NCBI GenBank assembly: GCA_965243695.1
Contig: CBDEWC010000039.1
Span: 434,001-498,000, forward strand
Length of the DNA stretch: 64,000 nt
Origin: JAKVCB01 sp965243695
Lineage (GTDB): Bacteria > Planctomycetota > Planctomycetia > Pirellulales > Lacipirellulaceae
Direction: 5' to 3'
The notes beneath the pieces are model-generated. The model was not told the DNA's origin and ran no database searches. It was given only the letters and a program-made list of their open reading frames with translations. The position numbers and the translations under genes are program-made. This document shows, one piece after another, positions 37,428-45,880 of this stretch (position 1 is its first letter; each line of letters opens with the position of its first letter).

Positions 37428-39605
37428 GTGGTTGTCATCGATTATGTTGTATTGATTGGCTACTTCTTGGTCATGGCTGCGATTGGTGCCTGGGCGATTC
37501 GGCGCACCAAACGTCAGGAAGATTATTTTATGGGGGGGCGCAGTTTTGGAAAACTGCTCCAGACCTTTGCGGCCTTTGGAGCGGGAACCGGGGCTCAAGA
37601 TCCAATTCTCGTGGGTCGAACCACCTGGACCAGTGGACTCACCGGCATCTGGAGTGTGCTGATGTGGCTGTTTGTCACACCCGTTTATTGGATTACGGGT
37701 GTTTGGTACCGCCGCATGCGCAACCTTACGCTGGGAGATTTTTTTGTTGAACGATATGAATCACCGGCGATGGGGGTCGCATATACGTGCTTCGCACTTG
37801 CATTCTGTTGTATGTACCTCTCCACCATGTTCACGGGGATCAGTGCGGTAGCGGCTGCGATGTTCGGGGTCACGACCGTGGAACTATTTGGAGCACAAGT
37901 TCCACTCCAAATGGTGTTCGTGCCGACAGTTGCAATTTTTGTGGTGATTTATGGGGCGCTTGGCGGGTTGACTGCCGCCTACTGGACCGACTTGGTCCAG
38001 GGCCTTTGCATTATTGTGTTGTCGGTGTTGTTGATTCCCTTTGGGCTCAATGCCCTGGTCGAGAAATTTGGGAATCCAGAGACACAGACCATGTTTGACG
38101 GTTTCCGGATTTTGCACGAACGGCTTCCCGCAAGTTATTTTGAAGTGCTAGGTGGGCCGCGCGCGGGAGAATTCCCGCTGCATTATATCATCTCACTTTC
38201 GCTCCTGGCGGTTGTTGGCATCGTTGTTCAGCCACACTTTATTGTTACCGGTGGGGGATCTGCAAAAACCGAGAGCAACGCGCGAATCGGTCTTGTGACC
38301 GGAAATTTTCTCAAACGACTTTGCACGGTCGGTTGGGCCCTGACCGGTCTGATCATCCTGGCCCTGTTGGCAGACAGTGTCGAAATTGCTGAGGTGAAAG
38401 ATCGGGCCTGGGGCGTTGCCAGCCGGGAATTGTTGGGCACTGCCAAATTAGGGTTAGTCGGACTGATGCTGGCCTGCCTGATTGCGGCGCTGATGAGTAC
38501 CGCCGATACAATGATGCTTGTTTGTTCGGCACTAGTGGTTCACAACGTCTATGCCCCTTTCTTCAATCCCAATGCGACAGAGCGGACGTATGTGAATACG
38601 GGAAGAATTGTTGGGCTGATTGTTGTTGCCGGATCGGCATTTGCGGCATTAGCGATTAGTGATGTCTTGAAGCAGTACACCATGGCGTTGGAATTGCCCA
38701 TTGTGTTTGCTGCGCCCTTCTGGATCGGAATGTATTGGCGAAGGTCCGGCAAGCTGGCTGCCTGGGGGACCATTGTGTTTGCCTTTGTCGCTTTCTTTGT
38801 GGCACCGGTCATGCTACCGACCCTCTGGCCTGCGTTGCGGGAAGACCCCCGGTTTACCATCGCCACCAATCGGGTTAGTCGAACGATTTCCCGCAAGGCG
38901 ACTGCGGTCGATGTTGACCGGCGCACGGGTTGGGAGGCGGCCCACCGGGAGGCTTTGAAGAATCCTGATGAAGCAGAACGGAAGTCGCTCCTGGAAAAGT
39001 TAGGTCCTGCTCCACCCGAGGCAGTCGTGGGCGAGTTGTTCCAGGAAAAACTGCCCTCTCTGGGGGGGACGGCCGTGTTTTGGCGGGGTGGTTTAAAACC
39101 GGCTGAGGGTGGAAAAGCAACCTACGAAACAGTCAGCGATTCGAGCACGGAAAATGAAAAAACGGTCGTCGAGCGGCGGGTGGGCAAATCGGTCGGGCAA
39201 GGATCGTTCAATCTTGATTTTTTGCTCTATCAATGGATCGGGGTTGATTTTTCGGGGTTGTCGCCGGCAATGCTTAAAACCATGCGATTGCCCCCTCGCC
39301 TGATTGCCCCATTTGTGGTGCTCCTTGCGTTGTCCTGGTTGACGCCAAGAAACAGCAAGGCGGCGCTTGATCGGTTCTACGTGAAGATGAAAACGGAAGT
39401 TAAGCCTGAAGCGGAAGAGGACCAACGCGAGATGGAGGCTTCTTACGACGCGCCAGACCGCTTTGACCAGCTCAAACTTTTCCCAAAATCTGAATGGGAA
39501 TTCACCAAGCCGAGTTATTTCGATGTGATCGGATTTATCGTTTGCGTGATAATTTGTTTTGTGATGGTCGGGTTGCTCGTGTTCCTGGTGAACCTGGGAG
39601 GCTAA
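37428..39605 (+). CDS. SSS-family sodium:solute symporter with long C-terminal region
   Basis: A 725-residue membrane protein starting at GTG 37428. The first 470 residues show the SSF fold with many transmembrane segments and the phrases EDYFMGGRSFGKLLQTFAAFGAGTG (Na+-site region of TM1-2) and LIAALMSTADTMMLVCSALVVHNVYAPFF. Family members are usually 450-550 residues. Here a hydrophilic, charged insert of roughly 110 residues (about 480-590) follows the core, then further membrane segments and a charged loop before the last helix. It probably imports a sugar or carboxylate with Na+. It shares a promoter region with the divergent Gfo/Idh/MocA gene, hinting at a common substrate pathway. Confidence 0.9.
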   Translation: MVVIDYVVLIGYFLVMAAIGAWAIRRTKRQEDYFMGGRSFGKLLQTFAAFGAGTGAQDPILVGRTTWTSGLTGIWSVLMWLFVTPVYWITGVWYRRMRNLTLGDFFVERYESPAMGVAYTCFALAFCCMYLSTMFTGISAVAAAMFGVTTVELFGAQVPLQMVFVPTVAIFVVIYGALGGLTAAYWTDLVQGLCIIVLSVLLIPFGLNALVEKFGNPETQTMFDGFRILHERLPASYFEVLGGPRAGEFPLHYIISLSLLAVVGIVVQPHFIVTGGGSAKTESNARIGLVTGNFLKRLCTVGWALTGLIILALLADSVEIAEVKDRAWGVASRELLGTAKLGLVGLMLACLIAALMSTADTMMLVCSALVVHNVYAPFFNPNATERTYVNTGRIVGLIVVAGSAFAALAISDVLKQYTMALELPIVFAAPFWIGMYWRRSGKLAAWGTIVFAFVAFFVAPVMLPTLWPALREDPRFTIATNRVSRTISRKATAVDVDRRTGWEAAHREALKNPDEAERKSLLEKLGPAPPEAVVGELFQEKLPSLGGTAVFWRGGLKPAEGGKATYETVSDSSTENEKTVVERRVGKSVGQGSFNLDFLLYQWIGVDFSGLSPAMLKTMRLPPRLIAPFVVLLALSWLTPRNSKAALDRFYVKMKTEVKPEAEEDQREMEASYDAPDRFDQLKLFPKSEWEFTKPSYFDVIGFIVCVIICFVMVGLLVFLVNLGG

Positions 39606-39641
39606 AGCAAGGGCGCATTTCGCAACGCGGTTTTGGCAGTG

Positions 39642-39669
39642 CGAAAACGGTTGGCCCAACCCTTTTTCG
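39642..39669. terminator. Bidirectional terminator between convergent genes
   Basis: A near-perfect inverted repeat: CGAAAA-C-GGTTGG pairs with CCAACC-CT-TTTTCG around a very short loop. A-rich and T-rich ends lie in the stem, so it can act on both strands. It is centred between the stops of the SSS symporter gene (plus) and the epimerase gene (minus). Confidence 0.6.
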
Positions 39670-39697
39670 GAGTTTGAACGGCCTCAGGGAAGGGGTC

Positions 39698-40549
39698 TTA
39701 GTTCCAGCGCTTCGAAACTTGTTCCTGCATGAAGGCGAGTCCATCCCGGGCCAGCTGCTCTTCGCTTTCATACATCCGCCGCCAGATCTTGGTTGCAGCC
39801 GCAATTTCAGGCAGCGCCAGGCCAAAAGCCTCGATCACCATCCAGCCGTCATAACCAACTTCATGCAAAGTGTCGAAGTTGGTATCCCAGTGCACCTGAC
39901 CCTGTCCCGGGGTGCCGCGGTCATTTTCTGAAATGTGCACGTGGCCAAGCAGATCGGCACAGTCACGGATGGCCTGGGCCACACATTTTTCTTCAATATG
40001 GGTGTGAAACGTATCATGCAGCACTTTGCAATTTGGGTGATTGACCTCGCGTGCAAAGCGGGTAGCGTCTGCATTGGTGTTGAGCAAATAGGTTTCAAAG
40101 CGGTTAAGCATCTCCACCCCCAGAACCACGTTGCACGATTCTGCATATTCGGCCGTTTCTCGCATCACGTCGACACCCCACTTCCACTCTTCATCGGTAG
40201 GACCTGCACCACTGAAGATACCGATGGCTGAGTGAAAAGGGCCCACCAGGCTTTGTGCCCCAAGGGCCTGGCAGCAATCGAGAGTTTGCTTGTTGAGTTC
40301 TACGGCCTGCTGGCGAATGGCCGGGTCAGAACTGATGGGGTTGTCAGGTTCATTACGAATGGTCACAGCCGTACGTTCAAGGCCGATGGCATCCAGTTTC
40401 TGGCCAAAACGTGTCCACTTGTCGACATCAAGATTAAACAAGGGAACTTCCACCCCGTCAAAGCCCATCGTTTTGAGACGTTCAATCATCGGTAAATGTT
40501 CGTCGCCCACATCGCCAGACCATAACAGCAAGTTCATTCCATACTTCAT
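39698..40549 (-). CDS. Sugar epimerase of D-tagatose/D-psicose 3-epimerase type
   Basis: The frame is open from 40822, but the protein starts naturally at ATG 40549 (MKYGMNLLLWSGDVG), giving 283 residues, the family's usual size. Conserved metal-binding positions of the D-tagatose 3-epimerase group are visible: Glu in GVEMLNRFETYLLNT, Asp in VLHDTFHTHIEE, His in GHVHISENDRG and Glu in MVIEAFG. The sequence GTPGQGQVHW is also typical. These cytosolic enzymes epimerise free ketoses at C3 with Mn2+ or similar. The adjacent symporter may deliver substrate. No cleavable signal is present, unlike the Tat-exported barrel at 29276. Confidence 0.9.
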   Translation of the reverse strand: MKYGMNLLLWSGDVGDEHLPMIERLKTMGFDGVEVPLFNLDVDKWTRFGQKLDAIGLERTAVTIRNEPDNPISSDPAIRQQAVELNKQTLDCCQALGAQSLVGPFHSAIGIFSGAGPTDEEWKWGVDVMRETAEYAESCNVVLGVEMLNRFETYLLNTNADATRFAREVNHPNCKVLHDTFHTHIEEKCVAQAIRDCADLLGHVHISENDRGTPGQGQVHWDTNFDTLHEVGYDGWMVIEAFGLALPEIAAATKIWRRMYESEEQLARDGLAFMQEQVSKRWN

Positions 40550-40840
40550 CGGACCTATTTTCCTTTCGTGCTTGGTAACTATCCGTTTTAGCGACTCGTA
40601 GGGTGCGCAGGCTCTGTTGGGATCAAGGCGGAGTAACACCTCTGGGGTGCAGGCCGAGCGTGCCCCACCTAAGATGACACCTGAGAGGCCCGATGACAAG
40701 AACCGTCCGGAATTGTTTGCCTTGTCGGCTTTGTCAAGAACACAGCAAGGTTTAGAACTGCGCACTCCGTTGGTGCAATACCTGGTCCTGGCAAGCCTGG
40801 TCGCAAGAAGAAATGTGGCCACGTGTTGGCGGGATTGTCC

Positions 40841-42799
40841 CTACGATTGCACTTCCTGGCGGTCACGAAATTCGTCCAGTGATTCCGGGTTAGCGAGTGC
40901 TTCGGTCTGCTGAACCGGCCTGCCGTGAATGATATTTTTGACGGCCAGTTCGCTGATCTTACCACTTCGTGTGACCGGAATATCAGCGACCTGCACTATT
41001 TTTCTGGGCACGTGGCGTGGGGTTGCTTTGGTACCAATCGTGGTGCAAATTCTGGAGTGCAGTTCCTGGTTGAGTTCGCACCCTTCGGCCAGCTTTACAA
41101 AGAGGACCACGCGGGTGTCTCCTCGCCACTCTTGACCGACGACGACGCTACCGAGGACTTCCTCAATAAGTTCAAGTTGGCGGTAAATTTCCGCGGTGCC
41201 AATTCGGATTCCTCCTGGATTGAGCACGGCATCGGACCGCCCGAAAAAAATCATGCCACCTTTTTCGTTCACCATTACGTAATCACCGTGATGCCAGACA
41301 TTGTCAAATCTGGAAAAGTAGGTAGCACGGTATTTCACACCGTCCGGGTCATTCCAGAAGCAGATGGGCATGGAGGGGAAAGGTTGTGTGCAAACGAGCT
41401 CCCCCTTCTCATTGACCAGTGATTTTCCCTTAGCATCAAAGACATCGACGGCGTAGCCGAGTGACCGTGTTTGCAGTTCGCCACGATAAACGGGGAGTGT
41501 TGGGCAACCCAACACAAAGCAGCCGATAATATCAGTTCCACCAGAGATGGAAGCCAACAGGAGATCTTTCTTGATGTGTTCGTAAACGTAGTCAAAATTT
41601 TCCGGAACCAGTGGGGAGCCGGTCGAGAGGATTGCCCGTAATTTTTTCAGTTGATGCGTTTTGATTGGGCGGAGCCGGACTTTATGGATTGCTGAGATGA
41701 ACGCGGCACTGGTGCCAAACACCGTAATTTCTTCCTCGTCAGCCATGTCGAACAAGATTCTGGTTTTTTTCAGGGTAGGGGCACCATCGTAGAGCGAGAT
41801 GGTCGCACCTGTGGCAAGACCACTGACCAGCCAGTTCCACATCATCCAGCCACACGTCGTTGCGTAGAGGATATTGTCTTCGCGGCGCAGGTCCGTGTGG
41901 AGAATGTGTTCCTTCAGATGCTCAATGAGCGTCCCTCCGACTCCGTGAACAATGCACTTGGGTTTTCCTGTCGTACCGGAAGAAAACATCACGTACAACG
42001 GATGATCGAAGGCGACTTGTGTAAAATGGAGTGGAGGGGGAGAACCTGGTTCGATCAAGGTATGGAATACGTGCCCGGACACGTTGTCCCGGAGGTCTGG
42101 CATCGTTAGTTCCGTAGGATTCACATATCGACATAGGATGAAATGTTCGATCGATGGGATCTTCCCGACGACTTCACTGGCCGTTTCCAATGTTTTGTAG
42201 ACGTGTCCTTTGTGGTAGTAACCGTCGCTGGCCAGAAGGACTTTAGGTTCAATTTGGCCGAAGCGGTCCACCACGCCTTCGGTACCGAAATCGGGCGAAC
42301 AAGATGACCAGACGGCGCCAAGGGAACTGGTTGCCAGCATCGCGATGACCGCTTCGGGCATGTTCGGTAGCATTCCCACAACGCGATCGCCGATGCCCAC
42401 ACCCATATCTTTCAGCGCTCTGGCAAGCCAGGCAACCTGCTGGTGCAGCTGGGTGTAGCTCAATGTGCGGCGCACCTTGTCTTCGCCCCAGAATACAATT
42501 GCCGTTTGCTGGTCGTTGTAGCGAAGCAGGTTTTCAGCAAAGTTCAGTCGTGCTCCAGGGAACCACTTTGCCTCAACCATTTCGCTCCCTTTTTCAAGGA
42601 CGCGTGAGTAGGGTTCCGAACTGATAATGCCGCAAAAATCCCAAAGGGCTTCCCAGAAAGGTTCTGGTTCGCGAATCGTCCAATCGTAAAAAGACTGAAA
42701 GTCATCGAACTGAAGTGAAAACTGCTGCTCGATACGCTTGATGAACGCAGTGATCTGCGCATCCTTGATCTGGTCCGCCGATGGTTCCCAAAGTTTCAT
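40841..42799 (-). CDS. Acetoacetyl-CoA synthetase
   Basis: A 652-residue acyl-adenylate-forming ligase. It converts acetoacetate, ATP and CoA to acetoacetyl-CoA in the cytosol. The N-terminal block with KLWEPS, WALWDFCGI-like sequence and WFPGARLNFAENLL is characteristic of this enzyme rather than acetyl-CoA synthetase. The AMP-binding signature MFSSGTTGKPKCIVHG is near residue 278, and TCGWMMWNWLVSGLATGATISLYDGAP near 325. The C-terminal region has FFGRSDAVLNPGGIRIGTAEIY and the lysine-bearing VTRSGKISELAVKNI. Length and motifs are complete. It may serve ketone-body or polyhydroxybutyrate turnover; neighbours do not help. Confidence 0.93.
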   Translation of the reverse strand: MKLWEPSADQIKDAQITAFIKRIEQQFSLQFDDFQSFYDWTIREPEPFWEALWDFCGIISSEPYSRVLEKGSEMVEAKWFPGARLNFAENLLRYNDQQTAIVFWGEDKVRRTLSYTQLHQQVAWLARALKDMGVGIGDRVVGMLPNMPEAVIAMLATSSLGAVWSSCSPDFGTEGVVDRFGQIEPKVLLASDGYYHKGHVYKTLETASEVVGKIPSIEHFILCRYVNPTELTMPDLRDNVSGHVFHTLIEPGSPPPLHFTQVAFDHPLYVMFSSGTTGKPKCIVHGVGGTLIEHLKEHILHTDLRREDNILYATTCGWMMWNWLVSGLATGATISLYDGAPTLKKTRILFDMADEEEITVFGTSAAFISAIHKVRLRPIKTHQLKKLRAILSTGSPLVPENFDYVYEHIKKDLLLASISGGTDIIGCFVLGCPTLPVYRGELQTRSLGYAVDVFDAKGKSLVNEKGELVCTQPFPSMPICFWNDPDGVKYRATYFSRFDNVWHHGDYVMVNEKGGMIFFGRSDAVLNPGGIRIGTAEIYRQLELIEEVLGSVVVGQEWRGDTRVVLFVKLAEGCELNQELHSRICTTIGTKATPRHVPRKIVQVADIPVTRSGKISELAVKNIIHGRPVQQTEALANPESLDEFRDRQEVQS

Positions 42800-42922
42800 G
42801 GATTTGCAAGCTTTGATTTCTGAAGAAAGCCATTAACTTCCTGAAAAAAAGAAGGGGTTTGAGCCCATTGGTTGTGGTTGGTCCAGGCTGAGTTGTTGTC
42901 TCTTGGCTGCCCTCTAAGAAGA

Positions 42923-43453
42923 TCAATCGTAATAGTCAATGAGTGACTGGATCGGGGCGGTTAACTTCTGCTCTCCGTTCAGAAATTTTAGATTCATCAG
43001 GAAACGAAAGCCGATCACTTCCGCGCCGGCAGTCTTGCACACAAGTTCGGTAGCGTGGGCAGTACCACCGGTGGCCAGAACGTCGTCGATAATCATGACG
43101 CGATCCCCACTATTTAAATCCCCCTCCTGGACTTCGATGATATCTTCGCCATATTCCAGGCCGTAGCCTTGCTGAATCGTTTTGCGGGGGAGTTTGCCTT
43201 TTTTCCGGATCAGCACCAGCCCGGTTCCTAATTGGTGAGCCAGGGGGGCACCGATTAAAAACCCGCGACTCTCGACGGCTGCTATCTTATCGATTGGAAG
43301 ATCAATACTTTCTGCAAATTGATCGACCATGCTTCGCATCGATTCGGGATCAAGCAGAATAGGGGTAATATCTTTAAAGACAATCCCAGGTTTGGGAAAG
43401 TCAGGTACATCGATAATTTTGTCCTGGAGGTTTACCACCGTGGATGGGGCCAT
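42923..43453 (-). CDS. apt: Adenine phosphoribosyltransferase
   Basis: A 176-residue cytosolic purine-salvage enzyme that makes AMP from adenine and PRPP. The N-terminus DKIIDVPDFPKPGIVFKDITPIL, the AAVESRGFLIGAPLAHQLGTG block and the PRPP-binding loop VMIIDDVLATGGTAHA near residue 120 are all standard. Length is normal. It appears as a single gene between acetoacetyl-CoA synthetase and pqqE on the same strand. Confidence 0.96.
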   Translation of the reverse strand: MAPSTVVNLQDKIIDVPDFPKPGIVFKDITPILLDPESMRSMVDQFAESIDLPIDKIAAVESRGFLIGAPLAHQLGTGLVLIRKKGKLPRKTIQQGYGLEYGEDIIEVQEGDLNSGDRVMIIDDVLATGGTAHATELVCKTAGAEVIGFRFLMNLKFLNGEQKLTAPIQSLIDYYD

Positions 43454-43764
43454 CTGTTGCTCCTTGGTAGAGGTCGCTCTGGCATGGAAGGGAGCGACTT
43501 TAAAAATGCGTGTTGGGAACCTTTAGCAATGATGATGAGATTGTGACTTGATCGCAAGTCCCTGCTTGATATTCAGCAGGCTCTGTAGGCGAATGGGTGC
43601 TGTCTCAAAGCAGGTTTAACGTCTGAAACAGGTATTAGGCTAAGTGACCTGCCTTGATTTTACGGTCGACGGCCAGTTTTTTTAAGGTCTGCATTTTTTC
43701 CGGCGGTTGGACCCGCGAGTGGGTGGGCATTGGAGAGGGTGGCGCTCTGCGATGGAAGGCGCCT
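43454..43764. other. Intergenic region between pqqE and apt
   Basis: About 310 bp separate the pqqE stop from the apt start. Directly after pqqE an inverted repeat GGCGC / GCGCC (43741-43763) could form a small hairpin but lacks a T-run on the minus strand. No gene was recognised; the apt promoter must lie here. Confidence 0.45.
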
Positions 43765-44877
43765 TTAACGGCTTTCACTTGTCGTTTCGGGTGCCGTACC
43801 AAAAACCCGATACTCCAAATTTGTCGGCTCCTGGGAAGCTTCAGCCAGAGCTGAGTCGATCAAGTCATGGTGAGGAGATAGTTTGCACACAGGATCCGTT
43901 GTCGCTGCATCGCCTGTGACTAAAAAAGCCTGACAACGACAGCCACCAAAGTCAATTTCCCGCCGGTCGCAACTTCGGCACGGTTCCGGGAGCCAATCGG
44001 TTCCGCGAAACCGCTGGAAGACAGGATCGGTAAACCAAATGTCGTGCAGCGATTTGTGCTGGACATTGGGAAATTCAAGGCCCGTAATTTCCCGTGCGGT
44101 CTGGCATGGCAGGACTGCCCCATCGGGCGCGACGGTCAAAAAAACACGCCCCCACCCTTGCAGGCATGCCTTGGGGAATTCCTGAAAATAATCGGGCAGG
44201 ACATGGAGGATCTCGAGTTGGCCGGCAAGTTGTTTGCGTGCTGCAGCAACGACTTGTGCAGCGCGTTCGACTTGGGAACGACGGGGTAGCAGGGCTGCAC
44301 GATTGCGGAATGCCCAACCCGTGTATTGCACATGAGCCAGTTCGATTTTGTCGACTTCCCAATCTGCTGCCAGGTTGATGATGGTTTCGAGATGGTCAAG
44401 ATTATGGCGGTGCAATACGACGTTGAGGGTGACAGGGAAATCGCGTTCGCGGGCAAGTTCGACTGTCAGGCGTTTCTTCTCAAATGAGGGAGTGCCGGCG
44501 AGCCAGTCGTTCGATTGGGCATTGATATCGAGCAAACTAATCTGCAACGAGTCGAGGCCGGCCGATTTCAGCTCGTCGAGCCTGGGCCCATCCGTCAAAG
44601 TTGCGCCGGTACTCAGGTTTGAATAGAGATCGAGTTGCCGGGCGGTTGCAATAAGGGTGGCGAGATCGGGTCGAACGACCGGTTCACCGCCTGAGAAATG
44701 GACCTGAACCACGCCCAGCGCAGCTGCCTCGGTCAGTACTCGCTGCCAGGTGGCGGAATCGAGTTCATGCTTGTACCGGGCAAGTTGGAGAGGATTGCTA
44801 CAGTAGGGGCACTTGAGCGGACACCGATAGGTTAGCTCTGCCAGGAGTGCGAACGGTCTAGGAGGCGTTGTTGGCAT
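43765..44877 (-). CDS. pqqE: PqqE, radical SAM enzyme of PQQ biosynthesis
   Basis: A 370-residue radical SAM/SPASM protein. PqqE forms the carbon-carbon bond between the Glu and Tyr side chains of PqqA while PqqD presents the peptide. The radical SAM cluster motif is Cys19-x3-Cys23-x2-Cys26 (ELTYRCPLKCPYCSNP), followed by VHFSGGEPVVRPD. The C-terminal SPASM cysteines appear in LPCQTAREI, EPCRSCDRREIDFGGCRCQAF and PVCKLSPHH. Length is normal. Its start lies 20 bp inside pqqD, and it is the last gene of the quinoprotein operon. Confidence 0.96.
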   Translation of the reverse strand: MPTTPPRPFALLAELTYRCPLKCPYCSNPLQLARYKHELDSATWQRVLTEAAALGVVQVHFSGGEPVVRPDLATLIATARQLDLYSNLSTGATLTDGPRLDELKSAGLDSLQISLLDINAQSNDWLAGTPSFEKKRLTVELARERDFPVTLNVVLHRHNLDHLETIINLAADWEVDKIELAHVQYTGWAFRNRAALLPRRSQVERAAQVVAAARKQLAGQLEILHVLPDYFQEFPKACLQGWGRVFLTVAPDGAVLPCQTAREITGLEFPNVQHKSLHDIWFTDPVFQRFRGTDWLPEPCRSCDRREIDFGGCRCQAFLVTGDAATTDPVCKLSPHHDLIDSALAEASQEPTNLEYRVFGTAPETTSESR

Positions 44878-45142
44878 CGTCGATCAAACCTCGGCTGGCG
44901 AGCCGGTCCAGGAGTTCTGAGAGGTCCATGTGAATGGAATCATTCGGGAACGAACGGGAAAGTTCAGCCACCAGATTGTCCAGCGATCGCCCATCGCACA
45001 GTCGAACAATGGCAGCGGCTGTCTCGTTGAGAACGAGCATTCCTTCAGGAAACAGGAGTTGATGTTGCTGGCGGAGTTCGTCCCACCGGTAACGGACGCC
45101 CCGCGCGAGAATTGGACAGCAAGGTGTGGGTTGTTCAGTCAT
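44858..45142 (-). CDS. pqqD: PqqD, PqqA-binding chaperone
   Basis: The frame is open from 45361, but the ATG at 45142 (MTEQPTPCCPILARGVRYRWD) gives 94 residues, the normal length, and matches the family start. Features are the RGVRYRWDELRQQHQLLFPEGMLVLNETAAAIVRLCDG core and the helical C-terminus, DLSELLDRLASRGLIDD. PqqD is a RiPP-recognition protein that binds PqqA and hands it to PqqE. The gene overlaps the pqqC stop by eight bases and pqqE by 20 bases, pointing to coupled translation. Confidence 0.95.
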   Translation of the reverse strand: MTEQPTPCCPILARGVRYRWDELRQQHQLLFPEGMLVLNETAAAIVRLCDGRSLDNLVAELSRSFPNDSIHMDLSELLDRLASRGLIDDANNAS

Positions 45143-45827
45143 CCTGGCAATGTGTATCAATGGCGTCGAGTTGGGCCCATAGGACATCGCACTTGAACTG
45201 TAAGGCTGCAATTGCCTGTTGTTGTGACTCAAGATCGCGGCAGTACTCCAGTACAACCTCCAAGCCATGCTCGCTGTCGCGCGTTGCCAGTGGAGGACGC
45301 GCTCGAAAGTAAGCAAGCGCGGCAGGATCGATCCAGTCGTAATGTTCTTCCAGAGCAGCAAGTCGTTGAGTCATCAGCTTTGGGGCAAATAATTCGGTAA
45401 GTGACGAGGCAACTCCCTCTGTCCAGGACTGGGTGGCAACGAATTGGACATAGGCATCTACTGAAAATCGTACGCCTGGCAACAAGTGTTGATCTTGTTC
45501 AAGTTCGTCGCGGGACAAGCCAACTCCCTCCCCAAGACGGAGCCATTTTTCAATTCCCCCGGGTTCCGATTCGGTCCCGTCATGATCGGTGATCCGCTGA
45601 ATCCACCGCTGGCGAATTTGTCGAACCGGGCAGCGCGAGAGCAACAAGGCATCTTTAACTGGAATATTCTTCTGATAGTAAAAACGGTTAGCGACCCAGC
45701 ATCGAATATGTTCTTGTGTAAGCGCCCCCTCGTGCATGCGCTGATGAAATGGATGCTTGTCGTGATAGCGCGACTGTCCAACCTCGCGGAGTCGTTCGAT
45801 GAATTCATCAGAGGGCCAGCGCTGCAT
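45135..45827 (-). CDS. pqqC: PqqC, pyrroloquinoline-quinone synthase
   Basis: A 230-residue haem-oxygenase-fold enzyme that catalyses the last ring closure and oxidation of PQQ without a metal cofactor. The ATG at 45827 (MQRWPSDEFIERLREVGQSRYHDKHPFHQRMHEG) fits the family; the longer in-frame stretch back to 46058 lies over pqqB and is not part of the protein. Further signatures: WVANRFYYQKNIPVKDA, DHDGTESEPGGIEKWLRLGEGVGL and VATQSWTEGVASSLTELFAP. Slightly shorter than the usual 240-255 residues. It is 53 bp after the pqqB stop and overlaps pqqD by eight bases. Confidence 0.95.
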   Translation of the reverse strand: MQRWPSDEFIERLREVGQSRYHDKHPFHQRMHEGALTQEHIRCWVANRFYYQKNIPVKDALLLSRCPVRQIRQRWIQRITDHDGTESEPGGIEKWLRLGEGVGLSRDELEQDQHLLPGVRFSVDAYVQFVATQSWTEGVASSLTELFAPKLMTQRLAALEEHYDWIDPAALAYFRARPPLATRDSEHGLEVVLEYCRDLESQQQAIAALQFKCDVLWAQLDAIDTHCQDD

Positions 45828-45839
45828 GGGAGTAAAAGC

Positions 45840-45875
45840 CAGGTGATCGTTAGTGGTCAGGTGATCGTTAGTGGT
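45840..45875. repeat. Perfect 18-bp tandem duplication in pqqB-pqqC spacer
   Basis: Two identical adjacent 18-bp copies beginning CAGGTGATCGTTAGTGGT. They start five bases beyond the pqqB stop and fill most of the 53-bp spacer before pqqC, leaving only 12 bp to the pqqC start. Confidence 0.92.
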
Positions 45876-45880
45876 TATGT

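Noticed and set aside
40550..40822. N-terminal extension of the tagatose-epimerase-like gene
   Set aside because: The added 91 residues are low-quality and Cys/Arg-rich; the TIM barrel begins at 40549.
45143..45361. N-terminal extension of pqqD
   Set aside because: It is the antisense-free other frame of pqqC; PqqD family length and start agree with 45142.
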